Shown: one piece after another, positions 8,870-18,461 of the stretch
How the letters are laid out: the number at the start of each line of letters is the position of its first letter
Position numbering within the stretch: the stretch's first letter is position 1
Assembly: GCA_030835085.1 (NCBI GenBank)
Contig: JAUQWQ010000003.1
Location: 1 to 59,590 of the forward strand
Source of the DNA: Ignavibacteria bacterium
GTDB lineage: Bacteria; Bacteroidota; Ignavibacteria; Tepidaquicellales; OLB5
Direction of reading: 5' to 3'
DNA length: 59,590 nucleotides
The notes under the pieces: generated by a model
The model's database searches: none
What the model was told of the DNA's origin: nothing
What the model saw: only the letters and a program-made list of their open reading frames with translations
Position numbers and translations under genes: made by a program

Positions 8870-10603
8870 ATGAGAACTCTGATACTGATTTCTACGGCAC
8901 TTTTATTCCTTACACAAACAGCATTTTCACAGAACTGGTTTACAACAGGCGGCAATATGCAGCGAAGCGGACTTAGTGAAATTACAGGACCAAATTCTGT
9001 GTCAAGCGCTTATTGGACCGTTAACAGTACAAATAATACCGCCTGGGGTAATTCAATTTATTCATATGGCGATAAGTTTGTTACATCGCGCATAGTGCTA
9101 TCACCTTACACGGGCAAAATTGAACTGAGGAATATCAATACCGGCGCCCTTATTTGGGAAAAGATGATAAATTCAACTTCACGTATGTACGCTGTCGGCT
9201 TCACTGAAGATGCTGTATACGCGCATGATTATAATTCTGCTATTTTGTATGCGCTTAATATAAGCGATGGTTCGGTAAAATGGCAAATTGCTTCTGATAT
9301 GTTCCCGGGAAATACGGGATTACTTTTTGCATGCGATGGCGATCCTATTGATAAAGGAAGAAGGATAAACAAAAATACCGGCGTTGCCCGGTGGACTAAC
9401 AATTATATCATTCCAGTCGGACCCGATGGGGGATTTTGTATTTACGGAAATACTTATTATCACTGGACGGGCTCGGTAGTTACACCAAAAAAACTTATTG
9501 CTATAGATGTAAATTCCGGTGTAACCAAATATACATCAGCTGACCTGCCCGGAGACGGCGACCAGGAAAATGATCTTTGTATCGGTCCTGGTGGCACAAT
9601 ATACATTTGCCGTGATGGTGGCGCTCTTTATGCATTTCAGGATAATGGTACCTCGTTTGTTCAGCTGTGGAGTCACACACCCGGTTATGTTGTAAAAGGA
9701 GTTGGCAGAGATGGTTCGCTGTACGCGTCAAATATCAATGATCCATCACAGTTTGCAAATAGTAATATATACCGGTTGGATCCTGCAAACGGAAATATCC
9801 TTGATTCCGCACAAACAAGAACGCCGCTTGCGTACATGTCGGCCGGGGCTGATTCAACAATTATTGTAACTACCGGCGAAACGGGAAACGGAAGATATGT
9901 TGCGTTCACGCCAAATCTGCAAACTGTTAAGTGGACACTGAATGTTCCGTATAATTATTACAGCGGCTCAAACCTGGGACAAAACGGTATTTTTATTGCG
10001 GCCGGCGCGGGAACGGAAATAAAAGCCTACAAAACAAATTACAATATCAAGCCTGTTGCGGATTTTAAAGCAAGTAAAACCAATGGAACAGTATTTGATA
10101 CAATTTCATTTACGGATCAATCATCTTACAATCCAACATCATGGCTTTGGCTGTTTCCAGGCTCAAGTACTCCAAGCTCAACGCAGCAGAATCCTGGTGT
10201 TATTATGTACCTGGCCGGAGGGACTTACCCGGTCACCTTAATAGCTTCAAACTCTTTTGGGAATGATACATTGGTAAGAACATGTTATATAACAATTGAG
10301 CCATACAATGGTATACAGCAAACAGGAAACGGGATCCCAGGTAAATTCAGCTTGAGCCAGAATTATCCGAATCCTTTTAATCCGGTGACAAAGCTGAATT
10401 TCCGGTTGCCGAAGTCCGGGTTAACCACGCTGGCCATATTTGATATTACGGGTAAAGTTATAGCGGTACCCGTGAATGAAGAACTGAATCCCGGCACGTA
10501 TGAATATGAATGGGATGCATCGGCATATTCCAGCGGAGTTTATTTTTACACATTAACGTCAGATGATTTTAAAGAAACCAAAAAGATGTTATTAATAAAA
10601 TAA
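8870..10603 (+). CDS. T9SS cargo: PQQ-type propeller with PKD domain
   Basis: A 577-residue secreted protein. The signal peptide ends near residue 20 (TAFSQ). Residues about 25-385 form a quinoprotein-like propeller, with repeated segments such as GKIELRNINTGALIWEK, YALNISDGSVKWQ and LIAIDVNSGVTKY (strand, then a conserved Trp or aromatic). Residues about 390-475 are a PKD domain: PVADFKAS, VFDTISFTDQS, the diagnostic SWLWLFPG, GGTYPVTLIASNSFG. NYPNPFNP is near 498-505, and the protein ends in KKMLLIK. No PQQ-binding or dehydrogenase residues are seen, so a scaffold or binding role is more likely than an enzyme. The next gene begins five bases after the stop, so the two form an operon. Confidence 0.85.
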   Translation: MRTLILISTALLFLTQTAFSQNWFTTGGNMQRSGLSEITGPNSVSSAYWTVNSTNNTAWGNSIYSYGDKFVTSRIVLSPYTGKIELRNINTGALIWEKMINSTSRMYAVGFTEDAVYAHDYNSAILYALNISDGSVKWQIASDMFPGNTGLLFACDGDPIDKGRRINKNTGVARWTNNYIIPVGPDGGFCIYGNTYYHWTGSVVTPKKLIAIDVNSGVTKYTSADLPGDGDQENDLCIGPGGTIYICRDGGALYAFQDNGTSFVQLWSHTPGYVVKGVGRDGSLYASNINDPSQFANSNIYRLDPANGNILDSAQTRTPLAYMSAGADSTIIVTTGETGNGRYVAFTPNLQTVKWTLNVPYNYYSGSNLGQNGIFIAAGAGTEIKAYKTNYNIKPVADFKASKTNGTVFDTISFTDQSSYNPTSWLWLFPGSSTPSSTQQNPGVIMYLAGGTYPVTLIASNSFGNDTLVRTCYITIEPYNGIQQTGNGIPGKFSLSQNYPNPFNPVTKLNFRLPKSGLTTLAIFDITGKVIAVPVNEELNPGTYEYEWDASAYSSGVYFYTLTSDDFKETKKMLLIK

Positions 10604-10608
10604 AGATC

Positions 10609-11859
10609 ATGAAAAAAATTATTCTTATACTTTTAATTCCCTTTTTCACTTATTCGCAGGGATGGTTTGTTCAAACTACATTCAGCCCGGCGCAGTCACT
10701 GCAGACAGTGAGATTTTATGATCAGAATACAGGTTATACAACTGCTCCGCTCTACAATGGTTCAAATTTCAATATTCATAAAACCACCAATGCGGGGTCC
10801 AACTGGTTTGACCAGAATTCAGGTTACACTTCAATGAGGTTTATGGCAATATGGATCCAGCATCCTGATACTGTTTACATGAGCGGGAATGACGGAATAA
10901 TTATCAGAACTGTGAACGGCGGAATTAACTGGGTCACGGTCAATTCAGAACCAACATTGCAGTTGTGGGGATTGTGTTTTGTAAACTCCTTAACCGGATT
11001 TACATCAGGCTCCACAGGTAGAATTATGAAAACCACTAATGCGGGTGTTAACTGGGTAAATGTTACATCACCAACGCAAACATCACTGAATTCGATTTAT
11101 TTCATAAATGAAAATACCGGATTTATATCGGGTTATGCTATTGCACTTAAAACTACTGACCAGGGTGCAAGCTGGGCAAACATGAACGCGCCGTTCATAA
11201 GCGGGTTTGAAAATTTCAGGGAAATATATTTCTTCAACGAAAACCTTGGTCTGTATGTTTCTGATGCAGGCAGAATAGTTAAAACCACTAACAGCGGTGC
11301 TACATGGAATGTAATGAACTCAGGTACAACGCAGTCATTATTCGGAGTGAAATTCATTGATGCCCAAACAGGCTACGCCTGCGGAAATGCCGGGGCAATC
11401 GTAAGGACTACCGATGGGGGAGAGAACTGGTTCGGGCAAACCTCACCTCTGAATGAAATATTGACTGACGTCTGGTTCACAAATGCCAATACCGGATATA
11501 TTTCGTCTTGGTCAGGTAAGATACTTAAGACTACCAATGGCGGAATAACTTTCATTGAGCCGGTAAGCAGTGAGACTCCAGAGAAATTTTTACTTGAACA
11601 GAATTATCCGAATCCGTTTAACCCGGAAACAAAAATTCGATTTCAAATTCCGGCTTCTGCAGAGACGACCCGGGGGGTTGTCTCACTTAGAATTTACGAT
11701 GTTTCCGGCAAAGAAATTTCGACTCTCGTAAATGAAGAAATGAAGCCCGGTATTTATGAAATCAACTGGAATGCCGAAAATATGCCAAGCGGCGTATATT
11801 TTTATCAGCTGAATATAGGTGAATTTACACAAACTAAATCTATGATATTATTTAAATAA
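10609..11859 (+). CDS. T9SS cargo: Ycf48/BNR-like propeller (family B), palindrome in sorting domain
   Basis: A 416-residue secreted protein with a short signal peptide (residues 1-16). Residues about 18-310 contain about seven repeats of the Ycf48 type: NTGYxxG..G.IxKTTNAGxNWxxxxS. The Ycf48 name comes from a photosystem assembly factor in cyanobacteria; nothing here suggests photosynthesis. NYPNPFNP is at 332-339. The sorting domain has five extra residues between the first two strands (ETTRG in the insert), encoded by a palindrome at 11662-11684. The C-terminus is KSMILFK. It probably shares a transcript with the PQQ/PKD gene five bases upstream. Confidence 0.83.
   Translation: MKKIILILLIPFFTYSQGWFVQTTFSPAQSLQTVRFYDQNTGYTTAPLYNGSNFNIHKTTNAGSNWFDQNSGYTSMRFMAIWIQHPDTVYMSGNDGIIIRTVNGGINWVTVNSEPTLQLWGLCFVNSLTGFTSGSTGRIMKTTNAGVNWVNVTSPTQTSLNSIYFINENTGFISGYAIALKTTDQGASWANMNAPFISGFENFREIYFFNENLGLYVSDAGRIVKTTNSGATWNVMNSGTTQSLFGVKFIDAQTGYACGNAGAIVRTTDGGENWFGQTSPLNEILTDVWFTNANTGYISSWSGKILKTTNGGITFIEPVSSETPEKFLLEQNYPNPFNPETKIRFQIPASAETTRGVVSLRIYDVSGKEISTLVNEEMKPGIYEINWNAENMPSGVYFYQLNIGEFTQTKSMILFK
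11662..11684 (+). repeat. In-frame 23-nt palindrome in a sorting-domain coding region
   Basis: Arm GAGACGACCC, loop GGG, arm GGGTTGTCTC (one G-T pair). Translated as ETTRGVVS. The same unit, in the same reading frame and protein position, occurs at 27395-27417 and 34600-34622. Confidence 0.8.
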
Positions 11860-11913
11860 TATAATTATATTAGTGCTGTAAGTTTCTATTTCATAAACCT
11901 TTTTCCCATAACT

Positions 11914-13644
11914 ATGAAAAAAACTGTAATATTTTTATCTCTTTTTCATTTCTTTACCTTAACTTCATTTTCAGATATCCCTGAAAATTTTTATCCTGTT
12001 TTACCTGCTGCACCGGTATCAACATACTTTCTTCAGGCTAATAATATAAATGTAGCCATCAGTAATGATGGTATATTGAGTTATGACAGGTATACATTTA
12101 CAGGCGGTTCGGCCGGTTTTATCTGGCCTGTTGCTGCTGCACAAAGACTTACAATGGATTACGCTGCAGGTTTGTGGATAGGAGCTAAAGTAGGTACTTC
12201 ACGTGAACTTCGCCTTGCAGCTGCACTTTACAGTTCTCATTATTCACCCGGAAATATTCCGGTAATTGGCAATGTTCCCGGTTCTGGTGTATGCAATGAT
12301 CCGCAATATAAACCCTATATAATAAATATGGTGGACCCTTCATATGTAAACGGCGGATCTACTTCAAAAATTGCCGGCGGCAGAACATATGTTATTACTT
12401 ATGATTCTTGGGCAAGCTGGCCGGTTAACCTTGGAGCGCCTTATGTTGAAGTCAACGGAACACCGGGTTACCAGCCTTCTTTCAATGGTGACAGGCCCGG
12501 TATTTGGCATACTACCGCAAGACCCGATGAAATAGTTTTTACAATATATATGGATTATAAAAATTGCACCAATAGTATTCACGCTTCAGAATTAAGTTTA
12601 CCCGGTGGTACACTTCCACTTGGTGTTGAAATTCAGCAAATTTCCTTTGCTTTTTTGCAGAGCAATTATTTGGATATGATCTTTACTCAATACAGAATAT
12701 TGAACAGAAGCAGCCAAAACTGGGATAGTGTATATGTTTCGCTGGTTGATGATGGCGATATAGGTTCAGGAAGTGATGATGCAGCCGGATGTGATTCTGT
12801 TAGAGGGGCGGGATTTATTTACAATTTTGATAATGATGATCCTGAATATGGCACAGCACCACCCGCACTTGTTTACAGGATATTACAGTCGCCATTACGG
12901 TTTACAGGAAATAATAATGATACAGCCAGACTTCCATATGGAAATTTTGTTGGTTACAGATCAACAGGTATGAGCGGCTACAACGTTTTTGTTAACGGCG
13001 GTGGCAGCTGCCTTGGTGACCCGAATAACGCGGTTAATGCTTACAACTTTATGAGGGGAAAAGATGGTTGCGGTAATACGATGATAAACTGGACAACAGG
13101 CGGTCCTTCTCAATATAAATATAATGGGAGTGCCGAGTTCAGAACAGGGTGGTTTGACAGCGTTCAGGATGATAAAAGACAATTGCTGAACTGCGGACCG
13201 TTCTCAATGAACTCAGGCAGTGAACAATTTTTGGTTACAGGTTCAGTGGTTTCAAGAGGTGTCAATAATAACAATGCTGTGGGGGTTACATTAAGTAAAT
13301 CTGATAATGCTAAATCGTTTTATAATAGCAGTTTTGGCGGTACACCAATTGGCATAAGTTCAATTTCGACAGAAGTTCCCAGTTCTTTCAATCTTGAGCA
13401 GAACTATCCAAACCCGTTTAACCCGGTTACAAAATTCAAATTCAGCATTCCCGTTTCGGGGATTGTTGTACTGAAAATATTTGATGCAACCGGAAGGGAA
13501 GTAACCGAACTTGTAAATAACCCTATGCAAGCCGGGATATATGAAGCAGATTGGGATGCATCTGTATTTTCAAGCGGAATATATTTCTATACTATAATAT
13601 CCGGTGACTTCGCTCTAACCAGGAAAATGGTATTAATTAAATGA
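11914..13644 (+). CDS. T9SS cargo: stand-alone family A protein
   Basis: A 576-residue secreted protein of the A family found five times in the operon at 25520-38263. A signal peptide covers residues 1-20. Shared landmarks in order: YFLQANNINVAISNDG, GFIWPVAAAQRL, GLWIGAKVG, RELRLAAALY, SPGNIPVIG, the Cys near GSGVCNDP, YDSWASWPV, GAPYVEVNGTPGYQP, FNGDRPGI, MDYKNCTNS, LSLPGGTLPLGVEIQQI, DDAAGCDS, DPEYGTAPPALV, GKDGCGN. It keeps only about five of the nine operon-type cysteines. NYPNPFNP is at 497-504 and the protein ends in KKMVLIK after an Arg. The function is unknown; no enzyme motif is seen. The 54-base gap from the preceding gene leaves room for a promoter, but none was recognised. Confidence 0.8.
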   Translation: MKKTVIFLSLFHFFTLTSFSDIPENFYPVLPAAPVSTYFLQANNINVAISNDGILSYDRYTFTGGSAGFIWPVAAAQRLTMDYAAGLWIGAKVGTSRELRLAAALYSSHYSPGNIPVIGNVPGSGVCNDPQYKPYIINMVDPSYVNGGSTSKIAGGRTYVITYDSWASWPVNLGAPYVEVNGTPGYQPSFNGDRPGIWHTTARPDEIVFTIYMDYKNCTNSIHASELSLPGGTLPLGVEIQQISFAFLQSNYLDMIFTQYRILNRSSQNWDSVYVSLVDDGDIGSGSDDAAGCDSVRGAGFIYNFDNDDPEYGTAPPALVYRILQSPLRFTGNNNDTARLPYGNFVGYRSTGMSGYNVFVNGGGSCLGDPNNAVNAYNFMRGKDGCGNTMINWTTGGPSQYKYNGSAEFRTGWFDSVQDDKRQLLNCGPFSMNSGSEQFLVTGSVVSRGVNNNNAVGVTLSKSDNAKSFYNSSFGGTPIGISSISTEVPSSFNLEQNYPNPFNPVTKFKFSIPVSGIVVLKIFDATGREVTELVNNPMQAGIYEADWDASVFSSGIYFYTIISGDFALTRKMVLIK

Positions 13645-13669
13645 CAAATACATAAACTTCGCTTTTTTG

Positions 13670-13700
13670 AGCCACTCAATTTGAATTGGGTGGCTTTTTT
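13670..13700. terminator. Terminator hairpin
   Basis: A 12-bp stem, AGCCACTCAATT with AATTGGGTGGCT (one T-G pair), two-base loop, then six T. It lies 25 bases after the stop of the family A gene. Confidence 0.85.
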
Positions 13701-13805
13701 AATGAAATCTGGCAACTATTTCATTTAAATACATATACCCTGAAAAAGCTATATGCATCAAAGATATAGTTAACTATTTTTAATATGAAAGGGGGTTTAG
13801 AAACG

Positions 13806-15101
13806 ATGAAATTTCTATTTTTTTCAATATTAATTACTTTTTCCCTTAACTTATATTCTCAAAGCTGGGTACCTGCAGGAAATATAACCAATCCCGGTAC
13901 AAGGCCAAGCATCAGTGTATGCGGCATAAATTCAGCCTACATTGCTGATGGAAGCCTGAATTCACCGAAAGTATTCAGGACAACCAATGGGGGTTTAAAC
14001 TGGCTTACGGTTCCTGTTGGCGGAATTGCAAACGAAATATATTGTGTTTGGGCAATTAATGATAATCTTGCATTTGTTGGTGAGGGTTATGTAAACGGTA
14101 ACGCTAATCTGTATAAAACTACTAATGCAGGCGTAAACTGGACTTCAATTTTAACCACCGGGTCAAATAACGGTCATTTCACCGGACTGGCATTTACAAA
14201 AATCAACGGAAATCTGTTCGCTCTGGCAATTGCTGAAAAGGTTTACAGAAGTTCTAATTCCGGCAACAATTGGGTTGAACTAAGCGCAGGTGTTACCGGA
14301 GTATCCAATGCACAGAATTCACTTATGATTGTTGATAACGATTTTTACGGCTTTGGTTTAAATAATGGAGCTGCGAGGATCAGGTTAACAACAAATAATT
14401 CTACCTCGTGGTCAACACAGCAGATAAGTGTTTCAGGTAACTATACTTCAGCAATAGCATTTCATTCAAACAAACTATACGGAGTAGCCGCAACATCAAC
14501 TTCACTTCCTATGATATCAAGAACCACAGACGGCGGTTTATCATGGAGCAGTGTAGATATTGGAAGCGGCGTGACAGGTACATGTTATTTAGTATGGGTA
14601 CCGCAGACACCGGTTATTTATATATTAGGTCAGAACGGCGGCATAAAAAGAAGCACTGACAATGGTTCTACCTGGGTTACAACGCCAACACCGGGAGTGA
14701 CAAATTTAACGCATTTTGATTTTATGCAGACCGGAATGATTGTTTATGGCTATGCTGTTTCATCAAACGGCAACGTGATAAAACTTACCGATACACTGAA
14801 CATATTAACGGGAGTTACCAATAATAACAATGTACCCAATGCTTTTTCACTCGAACAGAATTATCCAAATCCGTTCAATCCGTCAACACTTATCAAATAC
14901 TCACTTGCAGAAAATACCAGTGTGAGACTCTCGGTCTATGATGTATTGGGCAGAGAAGTAGCTGTGCCTGTGAATGAATTCAAAACGACAGGCAGTTATG
15001 AGGTATCGTTTAGCGGAGATAATTTAAGTACGGGTGTTTATTATTACAGGCTGGATGCAGGGAATTTTACAGACACTAAAAAAATGCTTATGATCAAATA
15101 A
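13806..15101 (+). CDS. T9SS cargo: Ycf48/BNR-like propeller (family B)
   Basis: A 431-residue secreted propeller with a signal peptide MKFLFFSILITFSLNLYSQ. I chose the ATG at 13806 because it gives the MK-plus-hydrophobic start seen in the other cargo genes. An in-frame ATG at 13785 would add seven residues (MKGGLET) and cannot be excluded, and a GGGGG run lies between the two. Repeats in the body carry FRTTNGGLNW, YKTTNAGVNW, YRSSNSGNNW, SRTTDGGLSW and KRSTDNGSTW. NYPNPFNP is at 352-359 and the sorting domain has the standard 11-residue spacing. It ends in KKMLMIK. Monocistronic, with its own terminator. Confidence 0.8.
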   Translation: MKFLFFSILITFSLNLYSQSWVPAGNITNPGTRPSISVCGINSAYIADGSLNSPKVFRTTNGGLNWLTVPVGGIANEIYCVWAINDNLAFVGEGYVNGNANLYKTTNAGVNWTSILTTGSNNGHFTGLAFTKINGNLFALAIAEKVYRSSNSGNNWVELSAGVTGVSNAQNSLMIVDNDFYGFGLNNGAARIRLTTNNSTSWSTQQISVSGNYTSAIAFHSNKLYGVAATSTSLPMISRTTDGGLSWSSVDIGSGVTGTCYLVWVPQTPVIYILGQNGGIKRSTDNGSTWVTTPTPGVTNLTHFDFMQTGMIVYGYAVSSNGNVIKLTDTLNILTGVTNNNNVPNAFSLEQNYPNPFNPSTLIKYSLAENTSVRLSVYDVLGREVAVPVNEFKTTGSYEVSFSGDNLSTGVYYYRLDAGNFTDTKKMLMIK

Positions 15102-15136
15102 GAAAACTAATTATAAATATTATTTTTTTTCTATTG

Positions 15137-15160
15137 AAGCGGCTTACAGCCGCTTTTTTT
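15137..15160. terminator. Terminator between convergent genes
   Basis: Perfect 8-bp stem AAGCGGCT with AGCCGCTT, TAC loop, followed by T on the plus strand. It serves the 13806-15101 gene and may also act on the convergent zinc-ribbon gene. Confidence 0.8.
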
Positions 15161-15177
15161 ATTTTCGACAGGTAACA

Positions 15178-15984
15178 CTAAGAAGCCCTTACCGCACTTA
15201 GAAAAATAGTTCCGAATATCCATCCGGTTACCAGCAGCCAGTAAGAAAACGTTAAGAACATGCTGACAATAATTGCTTTCCAAAGCGTTTTATGATATAC
15301 TTTCCGAACCGCTATCAACAGGTAGAACCCGGGAACAAAATACCACCAGAAAAAAACGAAAACTTCACCCAAACCCTGGCAAATAAACCCCATCAAATAA
15401 CACCAAAGAGTAAATGTAAAGAAGTGAAGTGTGAAAACAACATGCTCTGAGTAGAAATATTTTTTCGGGAGGTAGACGATCTTCAGCAATACCGAAAATA
15501 CCAGCATAATGAAAAATATGTAAAGTGTGATATTATCATTGAACTTATTGTTGAATTCTTCTATAAAAAGATCATGTGATTTACTGCTGTTGCTTTCTTC
15601 ATCAAGTATTAATTCCTTCATAAAATTATCTTCACCGCCTTCGGTTACAAGTGACTTGTACTGGTCGGGGTCGCTTTTTATCATAATGAAAAACAAAATA
15701 AAGGAGGAGAACAGGAACATTTTTAAAGGTGAGATGTATCGTTTATGCCGCCCTGAAATGTATTCATGCGTGAGGAATCCTGGCTTTAAGAACAGGTATT
15801 TTATAGACTGGAAAAAGCGGGAATCCCAGGTGAATAATTCTTCAAAAAAATGAGCAATAATCGCAAACACCGATTTATCAAAGGCAGCTTTGCCGCTTTG
15901 ACCGCAATTAACACAATAATTGCCATTCAGGTCCGCCCCGCAGTTCTGGCAAATATGTCTAATATTTTCAGTCAGATCATTCAT
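15178..15984 (-). CDS. Zinc-ribbon multi-pass membrane protein (DUF3667-like)
   Basis: A 268-residue inner-membrane protein. The N-terminus has a zinc ribbon with two CxxC pairs (CQNCGADLNG, then YCVNCGQSG; residues about 12-32). This is followed by an amphipathic region (HFFEELFTWDSRF, SGRHKRYISPLKMF) and about five hydrophobic helices from residue 95 onward. The arrangement of a YCxxCGQ ribbon before a membrane domain is typical of DUF3667 proteins, whose function is not known. It is the only minus-strand gene within the left cargo cluster and has no operon partner. Confidence 0.7.
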   Translation of the reverse strand: MNDLTENIRHICQNCGADLNGNYCVNCGQSGKAAFDKSVFAIIAHFFEELFTWDSRFFQSIKYLFLKPGFLTHEYISGRHKRYISPLKMFLFSSFILFFIMIKSDPDQYKSLVTEGGEDNFMKELILDEESNSSKSHDLFIEEFNNKFNDNITLYIFFIMLVFSVLLKIVYLPKKYFYSEHVVFTLHFFTFTLWCYLMGFICQGLGEVFVFFWWYFVPGFYLLIAVRKVYHKTLWKAIIVSMFLTFSYWLLVTGWIFGTIFLSAVRAS

Positions 15985-16109
15985 ATTCAGTAAAATACAA
16001 AGATTATTTTTTTATAAACACGTAATTTCCCGTAATTAAAAATTTCTTAGAATAGCATTGCTTAGGGGGATTAATTTTATTATGTTTTAATAATTTATTT
16101 CACCTTGTT

Positions 16110-18203
16110 ATGAAAAAATTAGTATACACCTTTCTCCTTCTATCCATAGCTACAATAAGTATTGATGCCCAGCAGGGCTGGTTTTGGCAAAATCCATTGC
16201 CGCAGGGGAATTCGCTAAATGGTTCATATTTTTTTGACCAAAATACCGGTTACATTTGCGGAGGCTATGGAACAATATTAAACACAACCGATGCAGGTAC
16301 TTCATTCGTAAGAAAGTATACAAACAGTAGTGACCTACTATTTTCTATATACTTCATTAACCAAAACACAGGTATGGCAATAGGATTAAATGGTACTTTT
16401 CTCAGAACAACCACAGGGGGCGAAAATTGGGCGCTTTCACACATATTAAATGGTCAAGATCTAAGAAGTATAAGTTTCATAGATGGAAATACTGGTTATG
16501 TTTGTGGTGCTGGAGGTTCATTTGCGAGGACTACTAACGCTGGACTAAATTGGCAAACTATTAATCTAGGAACAAACGGATACCTTACCAAAGTATATTT
16601 TAATGATAATCTTACTGGTTTTGTGATTGGGGAAAACGGATTTATTTTGAGAACTACTAATTCTGGATTAGAGTGGAATAATTCAAGTGTTGTCTCAAAT
16701 TACTTATGGTCAATTTGTTTCATAAATAGTCATACTGGGTATATTATGGGTTCATCAGTTGTTTTAAAAACAACAAATTCCGGTAATAGTTGGGCGAATA
16801 TGAATTTGTTTCTAGGGACGATCTATACGCTAAACAAATTCGATTCCACAAATTTGATTGCAGCAGGAAACGGGAGGATATATTTTTCCAGTAATAGCGG
16901 TTTAAATTGGACGGTAACTTATACAAGTAGTAATATATTGTTTCACTCCTCAACTATTTTGAATGTAAATTCTGCAATTGTATCTGGTATGGGAGGTTCA
17001 TTAATAAAATCTACTAACAAAGGAATTAACTGGACCAGTAATACATTAGGTAATCAATATTCAATTAATTCAATTAATTTTTATAATGAACTTATAGGTG
17101 CCGCGAGTACTAGTAACGGGTCCTTGCTGCTTACAACAAATGCTGGTTTAAACTGGGTTGAAAGAAGTGTTGATGCCAGTACAGTTTTGGAAGATGCATT
17201 TTTAAAGAACGAGAATGAAATTTTTGCAATTGGTCAAAACAGTAAAATATATAAATCTACTAACTTTGGCCTTAACTGGACTTCTTTGTATTTTGCCTTG
17301 CGCAATTTATACAAAATTAGATTTCTAAATTATAATACAGGATTTGTATCAGGCAATAACGGTTTATTTTTGAAGACTACCAATAATGGTGACAATTGGT
17401 TTTCACCATCAGTTTTGCCTCATGCTATTATTGATTTTGCAATAAAAGACAGTAGTACAATCTTTACTGCTTCTGATGGTGGAATAATATACAAATCTTC
17501 TGATTCAGGCAATAATTGGATAGAGGTCGCTTCTGGATACAGTAGTTTTAGTTCAATAAAATTTGTGAATAATTATGGGTTTGCCTGCGGAGATTACGGT
17601 TTTGTAGTAAGATCCACTGATAGCGGTAATACATGGAATACAGTTTTTGAAAATGAGGATCTGTATAATTTAAATGACTTATTTTTTGTAGATTCATTAA
17701 GAGGATACTTTGTTGGCGTGGATTATGAAGCACATGGATTGATATATAAAACTACTAACAGTGGATTAAACTGGTTTTCTCTTAACTCAAGAACAAGTAA
17801 TACATTAAACTCGGTTTTTTTTACGGGTTCTGAAACGGGTTATGCTGCTGGGCATTATGGCACAATCATCAAAACGACAAATGGCGGCGGTGAGCCAATT
17901 GGGATTGAACCGATCAGCAATACTATACCTGATGAATTCAGATTATACCAAAATTATCCAAACCCGTTCAATCCGGTTACAAAGATAAAATTTTCAATTC
18001 CCGTGAGTTCTCAGTCAGATGGCGTGAATATTCATATCTACGATGTTACAGGAGGGGAAGTAAGAAACTATCCATTGGGTAATCTGAAAGCCGGTATATA
18101 TAGTATAGAGTTTGACGGAGAAGATCTGGCAAGCGGAGTGTATTTTTATCAGTTAATAACCGGGAGTTTCTCTCAAACAAGGAAAATGGTATTGATAAAA
18201 TAG
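16110..18203 (+). CDS. T9SS cargo: long Ycf48/BNR-like propeller (family B)
   Basis: A 697-residue secreted protein, close in size to the operon B proteins (699 and 700). The signal peptide covers residues 1-20. Residues about 22-590 are a long array of about 42-residue repeats with the pattern NTGYxxGxxGxxLxTTNxGxNW. About 14 repeats can be read, which would fit two propellers in tandem. NYPNPFNP is near 615-622. The sorting-domain loop is three residues longer than standard (VSSQSDG), without a palindrome. It ends in KMVLIK. By eye the repeat region is more AT-rich than its neighbours. Monocistronic; 124 bases upstream separate it from the divergent zinc-ribbon gene. Confidence 0.82.
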   Translation: MKKLVYTFLLLSIATISIDAQQGWFWQNPLPQGNSLNGSYFFDQNTGYICGGYGTILNTTDAGTSFVRKYTNSSDLLFSIYFINQNTGMAIGLNGTFLRTTTGGENWALSHILNGQDLRSISFIDGNTGYVCGAGGSFARTTNAGLNWQTINLGTNGYLTKVYFNDNLTGFVIGENGFILRTTNSGLEWNNSSVVSNYLWSICFINSHTGYIMGSSVVLKTTNSGNSWANMNLFLGTIYTLNKFDSTNLIAAGNGRIYFSSNSGLNWTVTYTSSNILFHSSTILNVNSAIVSGMGGSLIKSTNKGINWTSNTLGNQYSINSINFYNELIGAASTSNGSLLLTTNAGLNWVERSVDASTVLEDAFLKNENEIFAIGQNSKIYKSTNFGLNWTSLYFALRNLYKIRFLNYNTGFVSGNNGLFLKTTNNGDNWFSPSVLPHAIIDFAIKDSSTIFTASDGGIIYKSSDSGNNWIEVASGYSSFSSIKFVNNYGFACGDYGFVVRSTDSGNTWNTVFENEDLYNLNDLFFVDSLRGYFVGVDYEAHGLIYKTTNSGLNWFSLNSRTSNTLNSVFFTGSETGYAAGHYGTIIKTTNGGGEPIGIEPISNTIPDEFRLYQNYPNPFNPVTKIKFSIPVSSQSDGVNIHIYDVTGGEVRNYPLGNLKAGIYSIEFDGEDLASGVYFYQLITGSFSQTRKMVLIK

Positions 18204-18461
18204 TTGTTTAGTCACAATATTTCAAATACTATTTCAGAATTTTATAAGTGCCTTACTTATTGTTCACTTTTTCAGGCAATATAGTGTATTTCTCAAATTA
18301 TACCGAACTTATCCCTTTTTTCACACCTATAATTTCTTTATAATTGTGCTTACCCAGCCACCAATATATGGTTTTTTCGCCTTTTTTGAAGAAAAAGCCT
18401 ATTTAAAATGAAATAAGATTCTAATGATTTTTTAATTGAATTAAGTTCTAAATCTATAATT

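Noticed and set aside
10609-18203. Ycf48-like repeats as evidence for photosynthesis
   Set aside because: The repeat is a general propeller motif, the proteins are secreted through T9SS, and no photosynthesis gene is present.
18204-18461. 258-base gap searched for a small RNA, terminator or riboswitch
   Set aside because: AT-rich with short imperfect inverted repeats only; nothing strong enough to report.
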